Notes under the pieces: generated by a model
Database searches by the model: none
What the model saw: the letters and a program-made list of their open reading frames with translations, nothing else
Told to the model about the DNA's origin: nothing
Made by a program: the position numbers and the translations under genes
Source: Clostridia bacterium
Lineage (GTDB): Bacteria; Bacillota; Clostridia; Oscillospirales; Acutalibacteraceae
Length of the DNA stretch: 64,000 nucleotides
Direction: 5' to 3'
Assembly: GCA_017502085.1 (NCBI GenBank)
Contig: JAFVVQ010000035.1
Location: 61,258-125,257, forward strand
Shown here: one piece after another, positions 33,986 to 42,579 of the stretch
Numbering within the stretch: the stretch's first letter is position 1
How the letters are laid out: each line of letters opens with the position of its first letter

Positions 33986-36628
33986 CTATTTAACGGCATC
34001 GTAGAGTCTGTCTCTGCAATGCTCATCCTTATAAAGGAAGAAGTTTTCCATTCTGCTCTTATAAGGTTCAACGGGTTCGAAATTATTTGCCGCATACTGT
34101 TCAAGGCTTTCGATAAGCTCGTCAGCGGTGCGCGTGAACGGTCCGAAGCCCTCTTCAAGCGGGAGGTCAAGTTTTCTGTATCCGTGAGATATGCCTGCGA
34201 TGAACTGATCGTAATCGGGTACAAAATAGATAATCGGACAACTCATATAAACCGAATCAAAGACGATTGAAGAATAATCCGTTATCATCAGACGGTATTC
34301 ATCCATCTTCGTTTCGAAATCTTCAAGACATATTCTCTTGTTGCTGATTTCAAAAAGATGGTTGTAGCACTTAAAAATCGGATGATTTCTGAAATCGAGA
34401 TAAAGATCATACTTTTCAAGCAGATTTCCCAATCGCTCTGAATTGAGGAATTCGTTGACCGCCTTATAGAAATCGGAATCGAGGAACACCTCAGGCTTTT
34501 CCTCGCGTGCGTTATTGATCAGACCTCCGATGAGATTGCCTCTCCACGACGGGGAGAAAACGATTCTGTTTTTCTTCTCTGTGCCTTGCCTGAATGCATC
34601 ATAGCGGGGCATACCGCATCTGATGAGATCGCTTTCGTAATATCCGTAATTTTCAACGAAATTCTCAACCTCAAAGCCGCTGGAAACAACGATTTTATCA
34701 ATCACGCAACGCTCTTTTGCGTACATATTTTTCAGAGTGGCGTGAAGAATACCGTGCTGAAGATAGATAATCTCGTGTCTTGTCAGGTCGGTATACCATC
34801 TGAATGCGGCGGCGCCGAAAGGACAGATATTTGAAAGATTGGAGAATGAGGTTATCAGTTTTTCGCTTGAGAAATATAGCATTCTGTGTTTGACAGAGCC
34901 GAATTTCACAACGTACTGACGTTCTTCAGGGGTGAATTTTTCTTCAATATCGCCCCAATCACAGTCGTTCAGTATGTAATACCTTCTGACACCGTCATTG
35001 ACTTTGATATCATGTTTGAACTGATCATATGCATTATCGTAAACACCGTATCGGTCAAGATAAATCCATTCTTTTTTCTTGCTTTTTCTCGCAAAAAGAC
35101 CGATCCATCTGTTGATGAGAATTCTCGGATTGACCTTAAGATAATAGAAGAAATGATAGATAAGCACTCTGAGTGCAAGAATAAGACTGGACGGTGTTCT
35201 GATTTTTGTTGCGGTGAACACGCCGTTTTTTTCGCGGATACATTTGCCTTCCGCAAAATAAGCTCTGAGTCTCTTATCGTGTGAAAACGGAACAGCCGCC
35301 CCGTAGTAATAATAAATCTTATATCTCTTGCCGTTAATGACAACCTCAAGCTCGAAGCTGTCGGTTTCTTCGAGATCGATTTCAAATCTGAAGCGCCAGA
35401 AAACCGCAGTTCTGATCCCTGCGTGATATTTCTCACATTCCGAATGGCTCAGACCGAGTCTCACGGATTTACCGTTTTTATAAAGATAGAGCTGAGGCTC
35501 CTCGCAATACATAAACACAGGCGATTTCAGAAATGCATCGACTTTCATAATGCCGTTTGTTATCTTCATTCTGTTGATAACAGCCGTTATCTTTTTGGAT
35601 TTATAAATTTCTTCTCCGTTGAAAACAAGAGAATGCTCTTCATCACCGCATTCAAGAGTTATGTTTTCGCTCCCCTTTAGCTTCAGAAGATAATGCTTAT
35701 GGAACAAATCCATCGCGGGTCTTCTGAGAATAACCTCGTCATCGATTCTGCGGATAAGCGAAACGATTCTTTCAACTGCTCTGTCAAATTCTTTTTCTTC
35801 ATAATGATAAGGCAGAAGTACGTCGGAAACACTCTTCCACGAAACGTCGTGAAGATAGAATGCCTGAAGATATCTGGGAACTTCGTTTTCGGGATAAAGG
35901 TTGAAGAAGTTTTCCCACATTTCCATTGTGTCTTCAAAAATATAGTACGCCTTGCTTATCGAACCCGTTGCACCGCCCGGTCTGCGGAGATACCAGTATT
36001 CAGGCTCGCTGCAATAGCCGATGGTCAGTTTATCCTTAAGGGTTGTGAAAATATATTTCTGGTCTTCGTGGAAACGGAGCTTGGTATCAAAATGGAGATT
36101 TTTACCCTTGCCCCTGTTTTTGACACAGATATTCATCGTCGACTGCGCAATATACCAGTTATCACCCTCGTTGAGGTCATAAATTCCCGATTCTTTGAGA
36201 ATTTTGTATCTGTAATGCATCGGGAGTCTTTCACCGTCACGGTGAGGGATGATTTTGTATGTTATAAGGTCAGTTTCTTCATAGTGCTCCTCAAAAAAAT
36301 CATAAAGCACCTGAAGGGTATCGGCTGAAAGAGTATCATCTGCATCGAGGAAAACAAAATATTTGCCCTCTGCGGCCTCGATACCCGCATTTCTGGCAGA
36401 AGAAACACCGCCGTTTTCTTTGTCAATAAACACAATATTACTGTATTTACCCGCGACCTCTGCGCATATTCTTCCGCTTTCATCAGTTGAGCCGTCATTG
36501 ACGAAAATAACCTGAAAATCAGAGGAATCCATAGTCTGATTCATCAGACTTCCTATGCAGGGATTGATGAATTCTTCACAGTTATAAACGGGAATAACAA
36601 CAGATATCTTATATTTAAAATCCGTCAT
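33986..36628 (-). CDS. fusion of GT2 glycosyltransferase and CDP-glycerol glycerophosphotransferase
   Basis: 880-residue bifunctional enzyme for a teichoic-acid-like or phosphoglycerol-decorated surface polymer. The N-terminal GT2 domain (about 5-240) has SVVIPVYN, FVNDGSTD and FLDADDT. The middle (about 330-500) is a linker with beta-rich segments. The C-terminal half is TagF-like: YLQHGILH, FSPSWRGN, FRNHP and ITDYSS are the CDP-glycerol transferase motifs. The ATG at 36628, with AGGGTG upstream, is chosen over one 13 codons earlier. No other teichoic acid gene is next to it. Sugar and acceptor are unknown. Confidence 0.9.
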   Translation of the reverse strand: MTDFKYKISVVIPVYNCEEFINPCIGSLMNQTMDSSDFQVIFVNDGSTDESGRICAEVAGKYSNIVFIDKENGGVSSARNAGIEAAEGKYFVFLDADDTLSADTLQVLYDFFEEHYEETDLITYKIIPHRDGERLPMHYRYKILKESGIYDLNEGDNWYIAQSTMNICVKNRGKGKNLHFDTKLRFHEDQKYIFTTLKDKLTIGYCSEPEYWYLRRPGGATGSISKAYYIFEDTMEMWENFFNLYPENEVPRYLQAFYLHDVSWKSVSDVLLPYHYEEKEFDRAVERIVSLIRRIDDEVILRRPAMDLFHKHYLLKLKGSENITLECGDEEHSLVFNGEEIYKSKKITAVINRMKITNGIMKVDAFLKSPVFMYCEEPQLYLYKNGKSVRLGLSHSECEKYHAGIRTAVFWRFRFEIDLEETDSFELEVVINGKRYKIYYYYGAAVPFSHDKRLRAYFAEGKCIREKNGVFTATKIRTPSSLILALRVLIYHFFYYLKVNPRILINRWIGLFARKSKKKEWIYLDRYGVYDNAYDQFKHDIKVNDGVRRYYILNDCDWGDIEEKFTPEERQYVVKFGSVKHRMLYFSSEKLITSFSNLSNICPFGAAAFRWYTDLTRHEIIYLQHGILHATLKNMYAKERCVIDKIVVSSGFEVENFVENYGYYESDLIRCGMPRYDAFRQGTEKKNRIVFSPSWRGNLIGGLINNAREEKPEVFLDSDFYKAVNEFLNSERLGNLLEKYDLYLDFRNHPIFKCYNHLFEISNKRICLEDFETKMDEYRLMITDYSSIVFDSVYMSCPIIYFVPDYDQFIAGISHGYRKLDLPLEEGFGPFTRTADELIESLEQYAANNFEPVEPYKSRMENFFLYKDEHCRDRLYDAVK

Positions 36629-36681
36629 TTTTTCACACCCTAACCTTTGCACGAAATAATCGCTCATAATAATCTTATTTT

Positions 36682-36710
36682 ATAATACACTATGATTTTA
36701 AAAATTGCAA
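36682..36710 (-). promoter_or_regulatory. putative promoter of the GT2 fusion gene
   Basis: On the minus strand TTGCAA, 17-base spacer, TATTAT. Confidence 0.55.
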
Positions 36711-36764
36711 TAGTGTAAAATCTGATTTTGATTTGTATAATATTATCGGATTTAAGCGACATTC

Positions 36765-36793
36765 TTGACATAACAGCCCGATAAAATTATAAT
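36765..36793 (+). promoter_or_regulatory. consensus sigma-A promoter
   Basis: Perfect TTGACA, 17-base spacer, perfect TATAAT, 31 bases before the acyltransferase start codon. Confidence 0.85.
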
Positions 36794-36823
36794 ATGAATG
36801 AATAAAAAACAAAGGAGTAAACG

Positions 36824-37867
36824 ATGGCAGACAGTCTTGCAAAAAGCGAACGAAGCTCAAAATGGGATATTCTCAAGTTAATTATGATTTTTCTGGTCGT
36901 TCTCGGTCACGCCGCGGATTATTATACTGCCGATACCGAATCAATGAAAAGTCTGTTTTTCTTTATATATACTTTTCATATGCCCGTTTTCATTTTTGTT
37001 TCGGGTTTATTTGCAAAAAGAACCGTCAACGAAAAAAGAAAAGACAAGATAGCGGGTTATCTTGTCGTGTACCTGCTTTTCAAGATTTTCGATTTCGGTT
37101 ACAAAGCAATATTTGTCGGCGCGCCGAAGTTTTCACTGCTTTCCGAGAGCGCCGCCCCCTGGTTTATGCTTGCTCTGTTTGAAATGACGGTGATAACGTT
37201 AATCGTGAAAGATTTTTCTCCGAAATTCGTTCTGCCGATAAGCATTGCTCTTGCGTGTATCATCGGATACGATACCGAAATCAGAGATTTTCTTGCACTG
37301 TCAAGAGTTATTGTATATTTCCCGTTTTATTATATAGGTTATATAACCGACTTGAAGAAACTTGAAGAATTCTGCAGAAAAAAAACACTGAAAATCAGCT
37401 CGGCAATATTTCTGATTGCTTATGCAGTCATCGTTTTTGTTTTCAACGATAAAATGTATTGGCTCCGTCCGCTGCTGACGGGCAGAAATCCTTTTTCGGT
37501 ACTCGGTCCCGTTTCGTGGGAATACGGTTTTCTTTTCCGACTCGGCTATTACGTTATCGTTGCGGCGGTATGCCTTGCCATTATTGTGATAACACCTGAC
37601 AAGACACATTTCGGAATCATCCCTAAGCTCGGTCAGAGAACGCTTTCGGTCTACTTTTTCCACAATTTTGCGTTGTTCATTATCTACCCGTATCTCGGCG
37701 GAAGAGAATTTTTTGAAAGCATTTTTCCCATCGGAGCAGAGTGGGTAACAATCCCCGTTTCGGTGATAATCACCATTGTATTCACACTGAAACCGTTCAA
37801 TGATTTTCTTTCGTTTTTCACCGCCGTTCCAATCAGAGCGGAAGCAGACAAACAATTAAACCGATAA
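36824..37867 (+). CDS. acyltransferase family 3 membrane protein
   Basis: 347 residues with about ten membrane helices. The N-terminal KWDILKLIMIFLVVLGHA is the acyltransferase-3 signature with its catalytic His, and FHMPVFIFVSGLFAKR is the second conserved segment. Such proteins O-acetylate sugars of cell-surface polymers. It is divergent from the GT2/glycerophosphotransferase gene, so it may modify the same polymer. AAAGGAG precedes the ATG. Its promoter matches consensus exactly, suggesting steady, strong transcription. Confidence 0.88.
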   Translation: MADSLAKSERSSKWDILKLIMIFLVVLGHAADYYTADTESMKSLFFFIYTFHMPVFIFVSGLFAKRTVNEKRKDKIAGYLVVYLLFKIFDFGYKAIFVGAPKFSLLSESAAPWFMLALFEMTVITLIVKDFSPKFVLPISIALACIIGYDTEIRDFLALSRVIVYFPFYYIGYITDLKKLEEFCRKKTLKISSAIFLIAYAVIVFVFNDKMYWLRPLLTGRNPFSVLGPVSWEYGFLFRLGYYVIVAAVCLAIIVITPDKTHFGIIPKLGQRTLSVYFFHNFALFIIYPYLGGREFFESIFPIGAEWVTIPVSVIITIVFTLKPFNDFLSFFTAVPIRAEADKQLNR

Positions 37868-37870
37868 ACA

Positions 37871-37911
37871 GAAAAAAGCCTGAAACACAAGTTGTTTCAG
37901 GCTTTGATTTT
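37871..37911. terminator. bidirectional terminator
   Basis: AAAGCCTGAAACA and TGTTTCAGGCTTT (37875-37887, 37893-37905) pair perfectly over 13 bases. T-runs flank both sides. Shared by the acyltransferase and NUDIX genes. Confidence 0.92.
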
Positions 37912-38296
37912 ATTTGTATTCCGCAATGATTTTCGCAAGAATATCTTTATCCGCAGGGCAGAATTCATACTGCGGGATTTCATCGGGCGTGATGAATCTG
38001 ATGTCATTATGCTCAAGTTTTTTCGGTTCTCCGTCTGAAAGCACAGCATTAAAAAGTGTGAGATGAATGGTGATATCCGGATAAACGTGATCAACCTCCA
38101 TAAAAATCTCACCGACCTCAACGCCGACACCGATTTCTTCCATACATTCTCTGTTGAGAGCCTGAGGAAGAGTTTCACCCGCTTCAACCTTGCCGCCGAC
38201 AAATTCCCATTGCAACGCCCTCGTCTTGTCAAGAGGTCTCTGGCAAATCATAAACTTATCTTCTTTCCATATAAGGGCAGCAACAACCTGAACCAC
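37910..38296 (-). CDS. NUDIX hydrolase, MutT-like
   Basis: Sanitises oxidised dGTP or related nucleotides. The complete Nudix box is GGKVEAGETLPQALNRECMEEIGV. The region after VVAALIWKEDKFMICQRP resembles (deoxy)nucleoside triphosphate pyrophosphohydrolases of the MutT group. I place the start at GTG 38296 (GGAG 9 bases upstream) because the longest frame begins with a TTG that overlaps the ribosome site. 128 residues, the usual MutT size. Its terminator is shared with the acyltransferase gene. Confidence 0.9.
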   Translation of the reverse strand: MVQVVAALIWKEDKFMICQRPLDKTRALQWEFVGGKVEAGETLPQALNRECMEEIGVGVEVGEIFMEVDHVYPDITIHLTLFNAVLSDGEPKKLEHNDIRFITPDEIPQYEFCPADKDILAKIIAEYK

Positions 38297-38328
38297 AATA
38301 TCACTCTCCGATTGCAAAATACAAGTTT

Positions 38329-38357
38329 AATTTATAATATTTCAGAAGCAAAGTCAA
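38329..38357 (-). promoter_or_regulatory. weak promoter candidate of the NUDIX gene
   Basis: On the minus strand TTGACT, 17-base spacer, TAAATT. Confidence 0.4.
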
Positions 38358-38470
38358 CCGTTAAAATCTTTAATTTTGTATATTTTAAACATTATTTATT
38401 TCTGACCCGATAATATCGTTGTTGCAGTATACGATTTTATTTTTCTGTTGCTTTTAAGTCCCTTTTTTTA

Positions 38471-38499
38471 TTGACACAGATTGCTCTTTTATATATAAT
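38471..38499 (+). promoter_or_regulatory. consensus promoter of the branched-acid cluster
   Basis: Perfect TTGACA, 17-base spacer, perfect TATAAT. The predicted leader of about 100 bases carries a dyad and a hairpin. Confidence 0.85.
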
Positions 38500-38531
38500 A
38501 TTATGAAAACATTATAATGCAATAGTATTTT

Positions 38532-38587
38532 TCTGCCGGGCAGACAGAATTACTTTGCTGTTCTTATCAATGCCGCGGAAAGCGGCA
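38532..38587 (+). promoter_or_regulatory. dyad and pre-ribosome-site hairpin in leader
   Basis: TCTGCC-G-GGCAGA at 38532-38544 has 6-base arms around one base, better suited to protein binding on DNA than RNA folding. TGCCGC-GGAAA-GCGGCA at 38571-38587 is followed at once by AAAAAGGAGAG, so it sits against the ribosome site of the first gene. Confidence 0.5.
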
Positions 38588-38605
38588 AAAAAGGAGAGAT
38601 TTTCA

Positions 38606-40021
38606 ATGAAAAAAATCATCATCGCAGATGCAACACTCAGAGCATTTGCACGCAGAGGCGACCTTGCGCTCAGCTTCAAGGAAAAGCTTGAAATTGCCAA
38701 GCTTCTTGACAAGCTTCAGGTCAACGTTATCGAAACGGCTCCCGTTGCCGACGAGAAAATTGACACTCTTGTTCTGCGCACAATCAGCCCCCTCCTAAAG
38801 AACAGCATTCTATCCTGCCCCGTAGGTTTTTCCGTTGAAGAAGCTGACAGAGCTATGCGCTCAATCGCAGGCACAAAGAAACCCCGTCTGCTTGTTGCGC
38901 TCCCTGTTTCCGCAGTTCAGATGGAATACATCTGCCACAAGAAACCCGCAAAGATGCTTGAACTCATCAAAAATCTGACTGCTCACTGCGCATCGATATG
39001 CAAAGACGTTGAGTTTGCCGCAGTTGACGCAACAAGAGCTGAAAAGGAATATCTTTTCGAAGCTGTCAGAGTTGCGGTTGAAAGCGGCGCAAAAACCGTC
39101 ACTCTCTGTGACACAGCGGGTGCGCTTCTCCCCACGGAATTTGCCCAGCTCATCAAGGAGCTTTACGAGGCTGTCCCCGAGGTTAAGGATATCACTCTCG
39201 GCGTTGAGTGCAGCGACGAACTTGATATGGCCAACGCCTGTATATTCAGCTGCATTGCCGAAGGTGCTCTCGAAATCAAAACTGCCGTCGGCTGCGACAC
39301 GATGGCTGACCTTGAAAAGGTTATGAAAGCACTTCAGGTCAAGGGTCACACTCTCGGTACAAGCTATGACGTCAACTCAATGGCAATAAACTACTCGGCA
39401 AATCAGATTCTCCGTCTCATTAACACAAAGCAGACGGATTCGGATAAATTCGATTACGGCGTAGGCTCAAGTGCAACGAACGTATTGCTCGACGATACTG
39501 CCGACATTTCGAAGGTCAGCAAGGCAATCGTATCACTCGGCTACGAACTCACTGAAGACGATACCGCAAAGGTGTTTGAAGCCTTCAAGAACGTTGCAGG
39601 CAAAAAACAGGTCGGTGCAAAGGAACTTGACGCAATCATCGCATCGGTTGCAAACCAGGTACCTCCCACTTACAGACTTCAGAGCTACGTCATCAACAGC
39701 GGCAACGTCATTTCCTCAACCGCAAACATCGTTCTCGAGAAGGGCAACAGAACTCTCAAGGCGGTTTGCATGGGCGACGGCCCGATTGACGCCGCGTTCC
39801 TCACGATAGAGCAGATAATCGGCCATCACTATGAGCTGGATGATTTCCAGATTCAGTCCGTTACCGAAGGCAGAGAAGCAATGGGTGAAGCTCTCGTCAA
39901 GCTCCGTTCAAACGGCAAGCTTTATTCGGGCAAGGGTATCGGCACAGATATCATCGGTTCGAGCATCACGGCTTACATCAATGCTCTCAACAAAATCGTT
40001 TATGAGGAGAAAGAAATATGA
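38606..40021 (+). CDS. isopropylmalate/homocitrate synthase homologue lacking metal ligands
   Basis: HMGL-like TIM barrel (about 1-250) plus helical linker and LeuA-type C-terminal regulatory domain (about 355-465, PPTYRLQSYV..GDGPIDAAFLTIEQI..GKGIGTDIIGSSI). Active members need DxTLRDGxQ and HxH. Here the first motif is DATLRAFAR, so the metal Asp is Ala13, and the HxHND site aligns with Glu201-Cys-Ser203-Asp-Glu. The GERAGN loop is also absent. Condensation of acetyl-CoA with a 2-oxoacid is therefore unlikely by the known mechanism. ATG 38606 follows AAGGAGAG. It overlaps the next gene by four bases (ATGA), so the two are coupled. A regulatory or new catalytic role is possible. Confidence 0.85.
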   Translation: MKKIIIADATLRAFARRGDLALSFKEKLEIAKLLDKLQVNVIETAPVADEKIDTLVLRTISPLLKNSILSCPVGFSVEEADRAMRSIAGTKKPRLLVALPVSAVQMEYICHKKPAKMLELIKNLTAHCASICKDVEFAAVDATRAEKEYLFEAVRVAVESGAKTVTLCDTAGALLPTEFAQLIKELYEAVPEVKDITLGVECSDELDMANACIFSCIAEGALEIKTAVGCDTMADLEKVMKALQVKGHTLGTSYDVNSMAINYSANQILRLINTKQTDSDKFDYGVGSSATNVLLDDTADISKVSKAIVSLGYELTEDDTAKVFEAFKNVAGKKQVGAKELDAIIASVANQVPPTYRLQSYVINSGNVISSTANIVLEKGNRTLKAVCMGDGPIDAAFLTIEQIIGHHYELDDFQIQSVTEGREAMGEALVKLRSNGKLYSGKGIGTDIIGSSITAYINALNKIVYEEKEI

Positions 40022-42522
40022 AACTGTCATTTTCAACCAACGGATGGCAGGAGCTTTCATGGTCTGACTTTGTAAACACCGCAAATGAACTCGGCTTCAA
40101 CGGTATAGAGATTCACAACATAACAGACAGCAGATTCACGGGCTCCGATGCTCCGTTCAACAAAACCAATTCAGCGGCTACTCTTCACAAGCTGATTGAA
40201 AATTCGCTTTCAGTCCCCTGCATTGACACCTTCTGTAATATTGCAGACAGCAAAACTGCAGATGAAAGCTACGAAGAAATCGCAACCGCAATTGAAATTG
40301 CGGCGAGAGTCAGATGCCCTTACGTCAGAATTCACGCATATTCCGTCGGTGAGGACAGTCAGGCAGAGGATTCGCACGTAACCTCCGTTATCGGCAGACT
40401 CATCGGCAAGGCAGAGCAGGATAACGTTGCTCTGCTCGTTGAAACGGTCGGCATTTACGCAGATACAAAGAGACTGCGCGACCTTCTCAACATTTTTGCC
40501 TGCGATAACCTTGCGGCGCTCTGGGATATCAACCATCCCTACAGATTCTTCAACGAAGACCCCGAAACAACAATCACAAATCTCGGTGCTTATATAAAGC
40601 ACGTTCACGTCAAGGATTCGGTTGTTGAGGACGGTGAGGTCAAATACCGCCTCATCGGTGAAGGCACTCTGCCCATCGGCACAATGCTCAGATCCCTTGA
40701 CTCGGTAAATTACGACGGCTTCCTTTCGTATGAATGTCAGCCCGAAACCATGGATGACTTCGGCATTGCCGAAATCACCTTTCCCCATTTCATCAACGCA
40801 ATCAGCGTTTATGACAACAAAAAGAATTCCGAAGAGCTTCTCTACTCCAACAGAGCGGGCACCGGTAAATACGTCTGGGAAAAGTATTCACTCATCAACA
40901 AGACCTTTTCCGAGGTTCTTGACGTTATGTGCGAAAAGTTCCCCGACCAGATAGCTTATAAATACACAACCCTCGACTACACAAGAACATATTCTCAGTT
41001 CAGAGACGACGTTGACACTTTCGCGCGTTCGCTCATCGCTCTCGGCGTCAAACCCGGTGATAAGGTTGCAGTGTGGCTCACAAACCTTCCGCAGTGGTTC
41101 ATCGCTTTCTGGGCAACAACCAAAATCGGCGCCGTTCTTGTTACGGTCAACACCGCATACAAAATCCACGAGATAGAGTATCTGCTCAGGCAGTCCGATA
41201 CTCATACTCTTATCACAATTGAATCCTGCCTCGACTCAAACTATGCACAGTCCATTGCAGAACTTTGTCCCGAGCTTGAAGTTGCCGTTCCCGGCAAACC
41301 TCTCCATTGCCGCAAACTCCCCTTCCTGAGAAACATCATCACCGTCGGCTACCGCCAGAAGGGATGCCTCACCTGGGAGGAAGCTATGGATATGTCGGTC
41401 AGAGTTCCCATCGAGGAGGTTTACCGCAGAGCAGCCGCTGTCAATTGCCACGACGTTGCAAATATGCAGTACACCTCGGGCACAACAGGATTCCCCAAGG
41501 GCGTTATGCTCACACACTATAACATAGTCAACAACGGCAAATGCATCGGCGACAGAATGGATATGTCCACCGCTGACAGAATGATGATTCAGGTGCCCAT
41601 GTTCCATTGCTTTGGTATGGTGCTTTCGATGACCTCAATGATGACTCACGGCGGAACGCTTTCGCCTCTGCCCTATTTCTCGGCAAAATCATCACTTGCC
41701 TGCGTTCATCAGGAGCATATCACATGCTTCAACGGTGTTCCGACAATGTTCATCGCGATGTTCCAGCACGAAGACTTTGCAAAAACCGATTTCTCCTATA
41801 TGAGAACGGGTATTATGGCCGGTGCCAACTGTCCGCCAGACCTTATGAAACGTGCCGCAGCAGAGATGAATATGACCGAAATCCTCAGCGTTTACGGTCA
41901 GACGGAAGCTTCTCCCGGTTGCACAATGGGTGAGGTCAACGAATCTCTTGAAGACAGAACAGAAACTGTCGGCAAGGCATTCCCGAACGTTGAATGCAAA
42001 ATCATCGATCCCGAAACAGGTGAAGAGCTTCCCGACGGCGAAAACGGTGAATTTGTTGCGCGAGGTTATAACGTTATGAAGGGCTATTATAAAATGCCCA
42101 AGGCTACGGAATCCGCCATCGACTCTGAGGGCTGGCTTCACAGCGGCGATATCGCATGCAGAAGACCTGACGGCTATTACCTCATCACAGGCAGACTCAA
42201 GGATATGATTATCCGTGGCGGTGAAAACATCTATCCACGTGAAATTGAAGAATTCATTTTCACTCACGAAGACGTTCAGGACGTTCAGGTTATCGGCGTA
42301 CCCGATAAGCGCTACGGTGAAGAAATCATGGCCTGTATCATTCTCAAGGAAGGCAAGTCAATGACCGAAGAACAGATGAAGGATTACATTATGTCGCATA
42401 TGGCAAGACATAAAGTTCCTCGTTACATCGAATTCGTCAAAGACTTTCCGAAGAATGCGGCCGGTAAAATTCTCAAATACAAAATGAGAGAAGAGGCTGC
42501 AGCAAAACTCGGTCTCAATTAA
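40018..42522 (+). CDS. fusion of xylose-isomerase-like TIM barrel and acyl-CoA synthetase
   Basis: Residues 1-265 are a sugar-phosphate isomerase/epimerase-type barrel with its metal site intact: Glu142 in VETVG, Asp170 in WDINHP, His197 in HVHVKD and Glu239 in SYEC. From about residue 285 to 834 runs a complete AMP-forming acyl-CoA ligase: YTSGTTGFPKG (485-495), the GQTE motif in YGQTEASPG, GRLKDMIIRGGENIYP and the catalytic Lys in NAAGKILKY. The ligase half resembles medium/long-chain FadD-type enzymes. Junction is in frame, with no stop or frameshift and no internal ribosome site at the boundary. Translationally coupled to the preceding synthase homologue. Substrate unknown. Confidence 0.9.
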   Translation: MKLSFSTNGWQELSWSDFVNTANELGFNGIEIHNITDSRFTGSDAPFNKTNSAATLHKLIENSLSVPCIDTFCNIADSKTADESYEEIATAIEIAARVRCPYVRIHAYSVGEDSQAEDSHVTSVIGRLIGKAEQDNVALLVETVGIYADTKRLRDLLNIFACDNLAALWDINHPYRFFNEDPETTITNLGAYIKHVHVKDSVVEDGEVKYRLIGEGTLPIGTMLRSLDSVNYDGFLSYECQPETMDDFGIAEITFPHFINAISVYDNKKNSEELLYSNRAGTGKYVWEKYSLINKTFSEVLDVMCEKFPDQIAYKYTTLDYTRTYSQFRDDVDTFARSLIALGVKPGDKVAVWLTNLPQWFIAFWATTKIGAVLVTVNTAYKIHEIEYLLRQSDTHTLITIESCLDSNYAQSIAELCPELEVAVPGKPLHCRKLPFLRNIITVGYRQKGCLTWEEAMDMSVRVPIEEVYRRAAAVNCHDVANMQYTSGTTGFPKGVMLTHYNIVNNGKCIGDRMDMSTADRMMIQVPMFHCFGMVLSMTSMMTHGGTLSPLPYFSAKSSLACVHQEHITCFNGVPTMFIAMFQHEDFAKTDFSYMRTGIMAGANCPPDLMKRAAAEMNMTEILSVYGQTEASPGCTMGEVNESLEDRTETVGKAFPNVECKIIDPETGEELPDGENGEFVARGYNVMKGYYKMPKATESAIDSEGWLHSGDIACRRPDGYYLITGRLKDMIIRGGENIYPREIEEFIFTHEDVQDVQVIGVPDKRYGEEIMACIILKEGKSMTEEQMKDYIMSHMARHKVPRYIEFVKDFPKNAAGKILKYKMREEAAAKLGLN

Positions 42523-42579
42523 AACCAATAATTATGTCATTGTTAAAATAATAAATTATCTACCGAAAGGGTGTTTTAA

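Larger units (their letters stand above)
38297..38605. other. divergent control region between the NUDIX gene and the branched-acid cluster
   Basis: 309 bases without a gene. Contains a weak minus promoter (38329-38357), a consensus plus promoter (38471-38499), an inverted repeat TCTGCC-G-GGCAGA (38532-38544) and a hairpin TGCCGC/GCGGCA (38571-38587) directly before the ribosome site. There is no T-box motif and no leader peptide with leucine codons that I can see. Confidence 0.7.

Noticed and set aside
38500-38605. T-box or leucine attenuator before the branched-acid locus
   Set aside because: No AGGGTGG-type T-box sequence, no specifier loop and no leader peptide with leucine codons.
40780-40900. 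Possible frameshift joining two genes in the isomerase-ligase fusion
   Set aside because: The frame is continuous, the linker has normal composition and no internal ribosome site or stop is visible on either side.
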